From: Artemisia argyi
Taxonomy: Eukaryota; Streptophyta; Magnoliopsida; Asterales; Asteraceae
Assembly: GCA_030686995.1 (NCBI GenBank)
Contig: CM060691.1
Span: 92,321,743 to 92,385,742 of the forward strand
DNA length: 64,000 nucleotides
Direction: 5' to 3'
Positions 1 through 10,800 of this stretch are shown here, one piece after another. Position 1 is the stretch's first letter. Each line of letters begins with the position of its first letter. A program made the position numbers and the translations under genes. Below the pieces are notes generated by a model. That model had not been told where the DNA came from. It saw only the letters and a program-made list of their open reading frames with translations, and did no database searches.

Positions 1-1022
1 ATATATATTGTTAAGACTTATGTTGGAATGTAAACAAACTTCGACTCTAAGATGATAATCCAAAGAAGTAGTTTACCATGTTCCTTATTTTTATTTTTAA
101 CTCGTTCTAGATATATTTAACGATGTTTAGCAAGTAGTTATGGACAAATCCAAACGTCCTTTTAACCATCTTAAAATATCATGAAATTTACTAGATTTAC
201 TTTAGGTTGTAAAGCTAGCCATTTCTTACGAGTTTCTTATGCACGTGATTTGTTTTCGAAAAAGATGGTTTATGTTTTAACTAAAAAATGCCATTTTTCG
301 TATTAAACCAAACGCTTCCTTAACTAGACACTTACACTACTAGTGTGTCAATATATATATATGAATTATATATCTTGACAAGTCCGAATTACAAGTTTTA
401 GGTTTATAATCTTGACAACGTTTTATTATAACGACTTAATTTCGACATTATTTGGACATAATCCAAACACCCTCTTATCGTGTACAAAAATATTTTTACT
501 TAGTCGAGAAATATAGTTTCATGTTTTACAAGTTATAAAAATATAATGTGATTAGTTTTAACAAGTTTTTATAGCATTATTCAACAATGTGTTTACTAAA
601 ATTTTTGAAAAGGAGTGTATGAAATTTTTCAAAAATTTTCGACAAGAGGGTTTATAATTACTAGTTTCTAGTGTTAATTAAGCATCCTAATCCTAAGGGA
701 AGCATTTAGTTATGGAAATTTTAGACCCAATTCGAAAGAAATTATGAATTTGGAAAAATTATTAAAACATGCATAATCTTGAGTTTGACCAAATTAGATG
801 GAATTAGATGAAATGTGTTATGAAAAACTTACAATATGTAATGGTGATCGTGTTAGGTGAATTTGCCCTTTGCGAAATAACCCGAATTATGTGATTTGGA
901 AGTGGTTTTTAGGTGTGTTGGGGTTTGGTTTTTCGTCACAGCAGTAGCAGAAGGAAGGGGTATTGAAAAAGTGGAGTGTTTGGCAAAAGAAACAAGAGGA
1001 AAAACGGGTTGGGACTATCAGA
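1..1022. other. AT-rich stretch, no gene recognised
   Basis: No long open frame and no recognisable TE protein in either strand. The texture (short A/T runs, no coding signal) resembles LTR or old repeat sequence, but I could not pair it with any other part of the window. It ends at the GC-rich palindromic block at 1023. It may be the remains of whatever truncated Copia element A on its 3' side. Confidence 0.5.
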
Positions 1023-1102
1023 TGGCCGGCCCCCTTAAACATTAAGGGGGCCGCCCTTCATTTGGCTGCCGGTCCCCTTAAACATTAAGGGTGCCGCCCT
1101 CC
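1023..1102. repeat. GC-rich palindromic array (GGCCGG/CCTTAA type)
   Basis: Two copies of an inverted pair lie side by side: GGCCGGCCCCCTTAA then TTAAGGGGGCCGCCC, and CCGGTCCCCTTAA then TTAAGGGTGCCGCCC. The same kind of block occurs in the U3 regions of the two Copia LTRs at 5001-5074 and 6785-6844, just upstream of a TATA box. Here a TATA-like TATAAATAG lies about 100 bp to the right, beyond an (AT)n tract. The block may be a relic of an LTR promoter, but no LTR boundary could be set. Confidence 0.6.
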
Positions 1103-1143
1103 AAAATTTGATATTTCGTGGTTTTTGTTTCTGGAAAAAACAA

Positions 1144-1145
<2 letters not shown>

Positions 1146-1201
<56 letters not shown>
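1146..1201. repeat. (AT)n microsatellite
   Basis: An uninterrupted AT dinucleotide tract of about 56 bp. The flanking 1103-1427 holds no recognisable gene. Confidence 0.95.
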
Positions 1202-1205
<4 letters not shown>

Positions 1206-1427
1206 TAAATAGATAAGTATATATGTATAGATATAAAATCTAGAGGAAACAATGAGCCAAACAAAATCACATAAAAATCAGAGACTAAACTAAGCATGCA
1301 TTTCTTGACAAGGAAATAAAAGGAAATGTGTACCTTTCGTCTTCAATGCGTTTATCTTCAAAGTCTTCAAGGAATAGTCCGAACAAGAGGTGACAACTAA
1401 AATTTCCATGTTTGAATGGCGAATTTT

Positions 1428-2105
1428 CTACATTGGTCCCCATTGTCTCATTTGACCAAAGTTGTTTGATCCGAACATGTTTTGTATTTGACTTGGATGC
1501 ATATATGGTGGAAACATTCCCCACGGATTAAAGTTCGACATTTTTTGATTATTGTTAAAGTTTCGTCTATTTTGGTTTGCTCTTGATTGAGGTGTTTTAG
1601 GTCTAGGGTGAGAATTATTTGGTTTCCTAGTTGGTGGAGTTTTAGATCTTGTTTTAGGTTTAGACGATCCTACCTCGGTTTTTAAAGATGGTTTATAAAA
1701 CGATTTTATTTCTTCATCACTAGCAAGAGGTATTTTCTTATCATTTATGAGTATACACTTAGGATTAGATTTTAGAGGTTTTAGTTCCTTGAAATCACTT
1801 TCAAATTTAACATTTTTAATTTCACTTGTTGAAGCTTCGGTTGAGTTAAATCCTAAACAGGTTTTATCTCCGGATACTCTTTGAATACTTATAATTTTAC
1901 TTAGTGAGTTACTACTATTTTCAAATTTATCAAGTTTACAAATTTCTTCCCTGAGTTTGTCGTTTTCACTTTTAAGCTCTTGACAGGATTTACATTCTTC
2001 AAAAATTTCTTTACCTTTTTCAAGTTGATGTATTTTAATTTTTAGTTCTAGTACTTCATTTTCTAATTGGTTGTTTATGTATTTTAGTGATTTGTTTTTA
2101 GCCAT
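1428..2105 (-). pseudogene. Copia element A: gag 3' part, coiled coil and basic region
   Basis: A 225-residue open stretch. Residues about 10-70 are a heptad-rich coiled coil (NQLENEVLELKIKIHQLEK). Residues about 145-190 are basic and rich in Pro, Asn and Lys, followed by an Asn/Met/Phe-rich end. Such a segment commonly lies between the zinc knuckle and the protease in larger plant Copia gag proteins. It is separated from the rest of gag by the solo LTR at 2141-2689. No protease follows at 1427 and leftwards, so the reading ends in unrelated sequence. Element B at 7845 lacks this coiled-coil segment and runs directly from knuckle to protease, so A and B differ in gag architecture. Pseudogene part; boundaries are approximate. 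Confidence 0.7.
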
Positions 2106-2140
2106 TACTTGTTGTCCTAGTTTTCATAATCTATTGTATT

Positions 2141-2689
2141 TGTTGGGATATAAAATATCAAAGTACTTCTGTATGTCAAAGTACTGCTGCATGAAGAATA
2201 AAGTCAAAGTACTGCTGAAGGAAAAAGTCAAAGTACTGATGTTACTGAAGAATGTTTAAAGTACTTCGAAGGAAACAAGGACTGATGTGCAATATTAGCT
2301 AAGGATTAATGTGTAATATTGAACGAATATTCTAGAATTAGTTAGGGATAATAACTTGTCGTTCATGGATTATATGTTGTAAACCGACTTAAGGTTATCT
2401 ATATAAAGAGCCTTAAGGGGTATTAGTCAATACAAGTTTTAGAGAAGTTTTCATAAGTTTTAGAGTCGATCGAAGTTGATAACTAGTTAAGGATTGTTAG
2501 TGAATCTGTGTAACAAAGCAGGTTCAAAGTTTGGTTAATATAAAAGTTCTTCTTAAGCTTTGTGTTAGTAGATTCCGCATACTTTACAAGGTTAAATAGT
2601 GTTTCAATATTAATAGTGTTGAGTTTACTCAATATTGTTAAACCCTTACAAGCTACAAAGTAGTTTGGTCAGAGTATATCGATCCAACA
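2141..2689 (+). mobile_element. Copia-type solo LTR (549 bp)
   Basis: It begins TGTTGG and ends CCAACA, and is flanked on both sides by the 5-bp duplication GTATT (2136-2140 and 2690-2694). There is no internal region, so this is a solo LTR left by recombination between the two LTRs of a full element. A TATA-like ATATAAAGAG at about 2400 suggests plus-strand orientation. It sits in the gag of element A and is therefore younger than A. Confidence 0.92.
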
Positions 2690-2694
2690 GTATT

Positions 2695-4119
2695 CACTAT
2701 CTAAATCTTTTTCATCTAATGATAAATTTTCATCACTAAAGTATTCGGTTTCAGAACGTACCTCACTTGATGTCTTTGCCATGAGACACTTTTCTTCCTT
2801 TGTTGTTTCTTTCTCATCTTCATCCCTATCACTCCAAGCTCCTCCAACAAATGCTCTTTGATTTTGATCTCTTGTCATCATTGGACATTTTCCAATGAGG
2901 TGATTCGGATCACCACTTTCTCTTATTCTTGCTATACTTGTCACCATTATTCTTTTGAGGTGCTCTCCTTTCATCGTGTGGTTGTCTAACGAATCTTCCT
3001 CGCCTTTTGAAGAATTTCTTGAAATCTCTTACGGCCATGGCATATTCTTCGTCATCACTTTCGGAAGATGAGCTATCTTCGTTGTTGGATTCCTTTCTAT
3101 CTTTCAAGGCGATTGACTTGCTTTGCTCTCGTTTTCCTTTAACCATTTCGGAGTCCTTCTTTATAATTCCTTCGTAGACTTTCAAATTTCCAATTAATTC
3201 ATCAAGTTGCAACGTTGACAAATTCTTTGATTCTTCAATAGCCGTCACTTTAGCTCGCCATTTTGGGTGAAGAGCCATAAGTAACTTCCTAACAAAATTC
3301 TTACTAGAAAAATTCTTATCAAGTGCTTTTAAACTTGTGATGATAGTGTTAAATCTAGCGAAAGCATTATCAATTGATTCCTCTTCCGGAATCGTGAATT
3401 GCTCATATTGTTGAACAAGTAGATCTATTTTATTATCTTTGACTTGATTATTACCTTGGTGAGTTATTAATATAGAGTTCCAAATTTCTTTTGCGGTTTC
3501 ACACATAAAGATCCTTTCGTACTCTTTACGTGGGTAGCGCATTATAAATAGAGAAAATTGCAAAAATGGTCCTTGTGGTTTGGCCAAATTGCACATTTCG
3601 TCCTTACTATTCATTAATTGCAAAAATGGTCCGGATTTGTCACTGTTTCATTCACTTTTGGTCCTTTGTCCTTGCAACCACAAGGACGAAACGTGCAATC
3701 TGGCCAAACCACAAGGATGATTTTTGCAATGCCGAAGGACCAAAAGTGAATGAAACAGTGCCAAATCCAGACCATTTTTGTAATTAATAAACAGTAAGGA
3801 CGAAACGTGCAATTTGGCCAAACCACAAGGACGATTTTTGCAATTTTCTCTTATAAATAACCATTTTTGCTTCATTATTTTTAGCTAATTTTCTTTTTAA
3901 ATCATCATTTTGTTTTTCAAAAGGTACGATTTCATCTTTCTTTGTTTCAGGGATATTTTGAATAGGTAAAAAATCACCATTGGTAATAATATGCCAAAGA
4001 TCTAGATCTTTTGATTTCACATAAGTTTCGAATCGATTTTTCCAATATAAAAATCCATCACTTTCAAATAGTGGTGGTCTTTGCATAGATTGTCCTTCTA
4101 AATATTTTTCAGATTCCAT
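2695..4119 (-). pseudogene. Copia element A gag (UBN2-type), interrupted
   Basis: Minus-strand gag starts at 4119 with [15 protein letters not shown], matching the start of element B's gag at 7845. The order is an N-terminal domain (to 3860), a MITE insertion (3551-3850), the UBN2 capsid region (about 3541-3050, with LVQQYEQF and the WRAKV segment), an acidic Ser/Glu tract ([16 protein letters not shown]), and a decayed zinc-knuckle region near 2900 ([10 protein letters not shown]). The capsid would package element RNA in the cytoplasm. Next to the MITE, the A copy has one base more than B between the VIYN codons and the RKEYERIF segment, a frameshift independent of the MITE. A second break separates the knuckle region into another frame. 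The solo LTR interrupts the reading at 2694. Clearly non-functional. Confidence 0.85.
3551..3850. mobile_element. Mutator-type MITE (300 bp) with 9-bp TSD
   Basis: A 300-bp insertion whose ends are long inverted repeats starting GAGAAAATTGCAAAAA. The arms contain the Mutator-like TIR text (AAATTGCAAAAATGGTCC). It is flanked by the perfect 9-bp duplication TTATAAATA (3542-3550 and 3851-3859). A 9-bp TSD with long TIRs is the hallmark of Mutator-like elements. There is no coding capacity. It interrupts the gag of element A at the codons for VIY/N, and the intact sequence is visible in element B at about 8100. Confidence 0.95.
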
Positions 4120-4170
4120 AGATCATTACAAGTTTTAAAATACAATATATTTTAAAGATCTTGCAAGACG

Positions 4171-4185
4171 TGGCTCCTGATACCA
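4171..4185 (-). other. Primer-binding site of Copia element A
   Basis: On the minus strand it reads TGGTATCAGGAGCCA, three bases inside the LTR end. The first nine bases match the complement of the plant initiator tRNA-Met 3' end (TGGTATCAG). Element B has the same site at 7779. Confidence 0.9.
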
Positions 4186-4559
4186 ATTGTGGAAAATTAG
4201 AAGGGGGTTGAATAGTTTTACGTCCTTTTAAAATTTATAAAAAATAAGTTTGTTTTAAAAACTTCAATTATAGATTATGTGATCTCAATACTTGCACTAT
4301 ATGAACAATTATATAGTAACTAACTAACTAAGCTAATAGTATAGGTAAATAAGTAAGTAATGAAAAGAGTTGGAAAGATCAAACCACAACACGAGGATTT
4401 ATAGTGGTTCGGCTACAAGGTCACCTTTCTTGTTCCTACTCCACTCCCCGAGTCACCTACTCGAGAGTTTTCTTCACTATGTCAAAAAAACTCCCTTATG
4501 GCGGAGAAAACCTTACACACCAATGTACACACCACAACTTCGTCACAACTTGATGACAA

Positions 4560-4660
4560 CTTCTACACAACTTCTTCACACCAATCTACTTCACACCTAT
4601 CTTCTTCACACCAATCTACTTCACACCTATCTTCTTCACAACTACACTACTTCACTACTA
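4560..4660 (-). repeat. Minisatellite in the R/U5 region of LTR A
   Basis: A 12/24-bp unit (TGTGAAGAAGATAGG / TGTGAAGTAGATTGG on the minus strand) is repeated several times. The same units occur in LTR B at about 7198-7310 in a different number and arrangement, so the array varies in length between copies. Confidence 0.8.
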
Positions 4661-4954
4661 AACAACTTCTTCTCCCTACACAACTTTTATTTCTTCTAAA
4701 CTACTTATTACAAGCACAACACAACTTTACAAATAATATACACAATATACACAACTACTCTTCAATACTTCTTGAACTTAGTTGTAGAAGGAGTATTCTT
4801 CTTTTGCACTTTGGATGAGGATGGATGAGAAGGGATTGAATCACTTGAAACAAGGATTAGTAATCTAATGATCAAAGGGTTTTGGAAGATGTTTATAGAG
4901 CTTTAGATTTGAAATTTTTGTGCCAAAGGTGGGGAAAAATTTCAGATTTAAGGT

Positions 4955-5074
4955 GGTATTTATAGGAGAAAAATTCTGACAAATTCTGACACAGGAGCCT
5001 GGCCGGTCCCTTTAATTCATGGCCGGTCCCTTTAATTTTAAGGGGACCGCCCCTTATAATTAAGGGGGCCGCCC
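4955..5074 (-). promoter_or_regulatory. LTR A promoter: TATA box and upstream GC palindrome
   Basis: The TATA box CTATAAATACC (minus strand, 4965-4955) lies about 36 bp downstream of a block with two GGCCGGTCCC units and two GGGG(A/G)CCGCCC units in inverted arrangement (5001-5074). The order is the same in LTR B (palindrome 6785-6844, TATA 6870). The TATA call rests on sequence alone. The palindrome's role as promoter element is inferred from its fixed position. Confidence 0.6.
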
Positions 5075-5697
5075 AGCTGTAATGGCCAGAAAACTTGTCA
5101 TTTAGTGGGGAAAGTTTATTTGGTGAAAAACTAACTGATTTTGGTTAAAAATTTGAATTCATATATTTAGTATGATTAAAACATTTTTCTTTATTACCAA
5201 AATTGTTTTTCAAAAATATATAATATGTTTATATAATTAAATAAACTTTGTATTAATTAATTAAATACCCCTTTGATCATGAGATGTATTAAGCACTTGT
5301 TTATCCATACCTTAAGTGATTAAGTTGGATATAATGATATAAACTAGCTTAATACTTGTTTACGTAGTAATCTTACGTTTGATGATTTTATATTTTGTGA
5401 TCGTCAAAACATAGAGATATCGAAAAATATAAATAACGTTTTTATGCATTATTTATGTCAACAAGGCCTACATAATAGACCTACAAATAGGCCTACACCA
5501 TTCACATTTTGACAAGTTTCAAACACTTTTTTTCTCTCTCTCTCTTCATATTAACTAATTAAATTTTCAGTTTCACCAATCATAGTTGTAGGTCTTAATT
5601 TATAACTTTGACATTATAATTTCAAGTTAAACTAATAAATTTATAATTCTTATAATGATCGTGTTTAATTTTTATCTTTTTACTTTTAAATAAGCTT

Positions 5698-6077
5698 ATA
5701 AACATCTTAAAATTCAATCAGCATGCGTTTTGCTGCAAACAAAGGCTGGTTTAACGCGATAATTGAATCTGATTCTCAATTTGCAACAATATTTGCTACA
5801 TCAAAAAATGTTCCGCCTTGGGCGCTTTCGACTCTTATTATGGACATTCGTCCTTGGATATCTCATATGAAATTCCAGCTTTCATGGACTTCACGTAGGT
5901 GTAACTGGGTGGCGCAGCATGTTGCTAAGGTCGCATTTACTTCACCTTTTAGTCTCATGTGGGATACAAATTTTCCTGTCGAAATTATCACTATTACGAG
6001 GAGTGATGTTGCTTAGTGTTTTTTAGCTTCGGCTAAGTTATAAAAAAAAATAAATAAATAAATAAACATCTTAAAAT
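5698..6077 (+). mobile_element. 5'-truncated LINE with 16-bp TSD
   Basis: The body 5714-6061 is flanked by the perfect 16-bp direct repeat ATAAACATCTTAAAAT (5698-5713 and 6062-6077). The 3' end has an A-rich TAAA-repeat tail just before the right-hand repeat. The insert encodes the C-terminal RNase H domain seen in some plant L1-type LINE ORF2 proteins. Severe 5' truncation, A-rich tail and long TSD together indicate target-primed reverse transcription. Confidence 0.9.
5723..6016 (+). pseudogene. LINE ORF2 C-terminal RNase H domain (RVT_3-like)
   Basis: 97 residues are open. The segment IIESDSQ is the second acidic motif of the plant RNase H-like (RVT_3) domain, and CNWVAQHVAKVAF is the usual C-terminal helix (N-x-x-A-x-x-x-A). 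The first catalytic Asp strand lies upstream of the truncation, so the domain cannot be active. In LINEs the domain removes RNA from RNA-DNA hybrids. The stop at 6014 is followed within 25 bp by the A-rich tail, as expected at a LINE 3' end. A host RVT_3 gene fragment is less likely because of the TSD. Confidence 0.8.
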
Positions 6078-6399
6078 AAGCACTCCACTTAACCAATTAG
6101 ATTTTTTTTCACATGATAATATAAAGGTGACTTCACATAGAACATCTTTAAATGAACATTTGACATTGATATGTAACTAATGTTTTAGATTTCACGTTAT
6201 TGTTTTCCTTAAACAACCAAAAAATAAAAACAATATTTTTTGAGTGTTTAGCTTAGTAATGAGTGGGTAGTGCCCTGAAACGATAATGTCTGCTTGGTAA
6301 TCACTATCGCTAACCTTTCTTTCTATTAAAATACTTAACTATTTATGTATCTATTTTATTAAAATAATATTTTAGTCAACTTAATATGTTAATCTTATC
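6078..6399. other. Spacer between LINE and Copia element B
   Basis: AT-rich, with no gene or repeat boundary recognised. With 5464-5697 it is the small amount of non-LTR sequence between elements A and B. Confidence 0.5.
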
Positions 6400-6784
6400 T
6401 GTTGACATAAATAATGCCTAAAAACATTGTTAACATATTAACAATATCTCTATGTTTTGATAATTACAAAACATAAACTCATTGAACTAAAATTTATGAC
6501 GTAAACAAGTATTTAGTGATAAATATCTCTCTTTACATCCAAATAACTTAAGGTATGAATAAACAAAGTGTTTATTGCAATCTATGATCAAAGAAAAATT
6601 TTCTAAGTCACTAGAACTTTTATAAAATGTCATAAACATTCTATATCTTTTATAAAATCATTTTTGGAATTAAAAGAATATGTTTAATTCATTATAAATA
6701 TATGATTTCAAATTTCCAACCAACAATGGCAAATATTATCTAGAAAAACCTTTCCCACAAAAGGACAAACAAATCCGACGTTCT

Positions 6785-6878
6785 GGGGGGGGGGGGGGGG
6801 CTTAATAATTAAGGGGACCGCCCCCTAAATAAGGGGACCGGCCATGCTCCAGAACAGTAAATTGTTTGCCTATAAATA
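6785..6878 (+). promoter_or_regulatory. LTR B promoter: GC palindrome and TATA box
   Basis: The palindromic units TTAAGGGGACCGCCCCC and AAGGGGACCGGCC (to 6844) precede CTATAAATA (6870-6878) by about 26 bp. The arrangement matches LTR A. TATA assignment is by sequence. The regulatory role of the palindrome is inferred. Confidence 0.6.
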
Positions 6879-7535
6879 ATGGTTCATTTCATAGATTTTT
6901 CTGACCTTTTGCACTCCTAAACTTTTTGTTCTAGATCTCCATTTCTATTCTCTAAATCCTTTGATCATACATACATAAATCTTTGTTTCAAAGTGATCCA
7001 AACATCAACCTCTTAAGTGCAAGAGAAGAATACTTCTATCCTCCAAGACAAGAAGTATTACAACTTGTTGTGACCCTCAAATCCAAGTTGTTTGAGCATC
7101 ATCCATTGTATCTATCTCTTTGTGTAAATTGTTGTGAATATTTGATAGAAGATAGTTTAGCTAGGTGTATAGTTAGAGTGATTGGTTAGTTGATTGTTGT
7201 GAAGGAGAAAGTTAAGAAGTAGATTATAGTGAAGAAGATAGTTATGAAGTAGATAGTTGTGAAGAAGATAGGTGTGAAGTAGATTGATGTGAAGAAGTTG
7301 TGTAGAAGTTGTGATTAAGTTGTGACGAAGTTGTGGTGTATATATTGGTGTGTAAGTTTTTCTCCGCCATAAGGGTGCTTGTTGACATAGTGAAGAAAAC
7401 TCTCGAGTTAGGTGCTCGGGGAGTGGAGTAGGGTAAGGAAGGTGTCCTTCTAGCCGAACCACTATAAATCTCTTGTCTCGCGGTTTGATCCTTCCATCTC
7501 TCATTTATCTTTTTACTTACATTATTATTGTTATA

Positions 7536-7637
<102 letters not shown>

Positions 7638-7778
7638 TGTTGTTCATATTGTGCAAGAATTGAGTTCACATAATATCGAATCTAAATTTTTGAAAGTAAA
7701 GAAAACACACAAACAAAGTTTTTCATAATAAACCAAAAAGACGTAAAACTATTCAACCCCCTTCTAGTTTTCCACAAT

Positions 7779-7792
7779 TGGTATCAGGAGCC
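7779..7792 (+). other. Primer-binding site of Copia element B
   Basis: TGGTATCAGGAGCC, two bases after the LTR end. Nine bases complement the initiator tRNA-Met 3' terminus; after that a G is inserted relative to the usual TGGTATCAGAGC. Confidence 0.9.
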
Positions 7793-7844
7793 ACGTCTAG
7801 CCAAAATTTTAAAATATATTGTATTTTAAAACTTGCAATGATCT

Positions 7845-10800
7845 ATGGAATCTGAAAAATATTTGGAAGGGCAATCCATGCAAAGACCACTATTTGAAAG
7901 TGATGGATTTTTATACTGGAAAAATATATTCGAAACTTATGTGAAATCTAAAGATCTTGATTTTTGGCATGTTATTACATTTGGTGATTTTCCTCCCACT
8001 CAACAAAATCCAGAAACTAAAATGGATGAAATTGTACCTTTTGAAAAACAAAATGATGATTTGAAAAATAAACTAGCTAAAAATAATGAAGCTAAAATGG
8101 TAATTTATAATGCGTTACCGCGCAAAGAATATGAAAGAATTTTTAGGTGTAAAACCGCCAAAGAAATTTGGGAATCACTACATATTACTCACCAAGGTAA
8201 TAGTCAAGTCAAAGACAATAAAATAGATCTTCTTGTACAACAATATGAACAATTTACGATTCCGGAAGACGAATCAATTGATAATGCTTTTGCTAAATTT
8301 AACACTATTATAACAAGTTTAAAATCACTTGATAAGACATTTTCTAGTAAAAATTGTGTTAGGAAATTTCTTAGGGAATTGCATCCAAAATGGCGAGCTA
8401 AGGTCATGACAATTGAAGAATCAAAGAATTTGATGACGTTATCACTTGATGCACTTATTGGCAACTTGAAGGTCCATGAAGAAATTATTAGAAGAGATTC
8501 GGAAACGGTCAAAGTCAAGAAAGAACAAACTAAATCCATTGCTCTAAAAGCCAAAAATGAACCTAGTGACGATGATAATTCAAGTGACGAGAGTGAAGAC
8601 GAAGAATATGCAATGGCCGTAAGAGAATTCAAGAAATTCTTCAAAAGATGAGGAAGATTCACTAGATTACCACGAGACGAAAGAAAGTCGTTCCAAAGAA
8701 ATAGAAGTGATAACTACGGGAAAAGAAAGTGTTTTAGATCTGGAAGTCCAAATCATCTCATTGTTGAATGTCTAAAGCCACCGGGTTATGAAAATCAAAG
8801 TGCCTTTGTTAGTGGAACATGGAGTGATAGTGACAAAAAAGAAGTGGAAAAACCAAGAGACGAAAAATGTTTTGTGGCCAAAGCAACCGACGAAATATGT
8901 TTAGGAATAGACTTGGAGCCCGACGAATGGATCAAGGATAGCGGATGTTCGAGGCACATGACGGGGAACCATAAGCTATTTTCTACGTATAAGGCATACA
9001 ATGGAGGTAACGTTGTTTTTGGTAGTGACTTGCGTGGAAAAATCATTGGCAAAGGTACGATTTCTCAAGACTCACTTACTATTGAAAATGTTGAGCATGT
9101 AGATAATTAAACATATAACTTGCTTAGTATAGGCAAAATATGCGATAATAAATGTAGGGTTACCTTTACCGAAAGGGATAGCAAAATAGTTAAGAATGAA
9201 AAGGTCATAGTTAGAGGAATTAGGAAAGGAGGCATATATGTTGTGAAACTAGGAAACAAACCGGAAGATAGGATATGCCTAACAACCCTAGACGAAAACT
9301 CCACATTGTGGCATAGGAGATTAGGACATGCGAACATGCAACAAATACAATCTTTGGCCTCTAACGAACTAGTTAGAAACTTGCCTAACCTAAGATATGA
9401 CAAGCACTTTTGTGATGCATGTAAAATTGGAAAACAAGTTCATGCTTGTCACAAAGCTAAGAATATAGTATCCACTACTAGGTGCCTAAAATTATTACAT
9501 ATGGATCTATTTGGTCCATCCGCTGTGCAGAGCTATGGTGGAAACAATTATACCTTAGTAATAGTAGATGACTATTCATGATACATGTGGACTAGGTTCT
9601 TAAGTGACAAAACCCAAGCCTTTGAAAAATTTGAAATACTTAGTAAAATGATTCAAAATAAATTACGATGCACAATAGTAGCCATTAGGACGGACCATGG
9701 TAGGGAATTTGATAACGAAGTACAATTCGGAAAATATTGTGATTTAAATGGAATATCTCACAATTTTTCCGCTCCTCGTACTCCTCAATCAAATGGCGTA
9801 GTAGAAAGAAAGAATAGGTCACTACAAGAAATGAGTAGAATAATGTTAAATGAACAATCCATCCCACAAAAATTTTGGTGTCACGCTGTAGATACATTAA
9901 CATATATTATAAATAGGGTATCAATTAGGAGAATTTTAGGAAAAACTCCTTATGAGTTACTAAGAGGTAGAAAACCTAACTTAAGCAACTTTACGGTACT
10001 CGGAAGTAAATGTTATATTTTAAACACTAAGGATTACCTTACTAAGTTTGACCCAAAATCTTAGGAAGGAATATTTTTAGGCTACTCACAAAATAGTAAA
10101 GCATATATAATACTTAACAAACACACTATAAAAGTAGAAGAATCATTAAATGTAACATTTGATGAAACACCACCACCTCCTAAAACATTACCTTTAGAAG
10201 ATGATGACTTAGTCGAAGATGAAGCTATTGAGGTTAGTAAAACAAAACCCATAGGAAATGATAATGAAAACATAGACTTAGGAAATAACGAAGTCGTAAA
10301 TATTAAGGAATCTAAATCACATCCATTAGATAACATAATAGGAAGTCTTAATCAAAGAACCCTTAGGTCACAAGCCCAAGATAAAAATAATTTTTTTTGT
10401 TTCCTCTCAGCAATAGAACCTAAGAATATTAATGAAGCATTAAAGGATGAAAGTTGGGTTATAGCTATGCAAGAAGAATTAAACCAATTTAAGGCTAATG
10501 ATGTTTGAGAATTAGTCCCAAATCCAATGAACATGACCATCATAGGAACTAAGTGGGTATATAGGAATAAGTTAGATGAAAATGGAGTAGTTACTAGGAA
10601 CAAAGCTAGGTTAGTTGCTCAAGGTTATAATCAACAAGAAGGAATTGATTATGACGAAACTTATGCCCCCGTAGCTAGACTAGAATCTATTAGAATATTA
10701 CTTACCTATGCATGCGCCTTAGACTTTAAGTTATTCCAAATGGACGTGAAAAGTGCATTCCTCAACGGTTTTATCAATGAGGAGGTTTATGTGGCACAAC

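Larger units (their letters stand above)
1428..5463 (-). mobile_element. Copia LTR retrotransposon A, 5' LTR plus gag only
   Basis: Reading on the minus strand: 5' LTR 5463-4189, primer-binding site 4185-4171, gag start 4119, then gag fragments down to 1428. No protease, integrase, RT or 3' LTR is seen, so the element is truncated on its 3' (left) side. Two later insertions split it: a solo LTR at 2141-2689 and a Mutator-type MITE at 3551-3850. Its LTR, binding site and gag closely resemble element B at 6400, which lies in the opposite orientation. Confidence 0.85.
4189..5463 (-). repeat. 5' LTR of Copia element A (1275 bp)
   Basis: On the minus strand it starts TGTTGACATAAATAATGC (5463) and ends TTCTAATTTTCCACA (4189). 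The element B LTR (6400-7776) has the same start, the same 3' end motif (ATTCAACCCCCTTCTA) and the same order of parts. It has a GC palindrome at 5001-5074, a TATA box on the minus strand at 4965-4955 (CTATAAATACC) and a U5 minisatellite at 4560-4660. The plus-strand ORFs here are low-complexity shadows of the minisatellite. Confidence 0.9.

Noticed and set aside
1..1102. Left region as the 3' LTR of element A
   Set aside because: It does not show the LTR A start or end motifs or their order on the minus strand; only the GC palindrome is shared.
4370..4818. Two overlapping plus-strand ORFs rich in Thr, Ser, Leu, His
   Set aside because: They are readings of the minisatellite in LTR A and have no independent support.
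8204..8662. Minus-strand ORF of 152 codons
   Set aside because: Antisense shadow of the Copia B gag frame.
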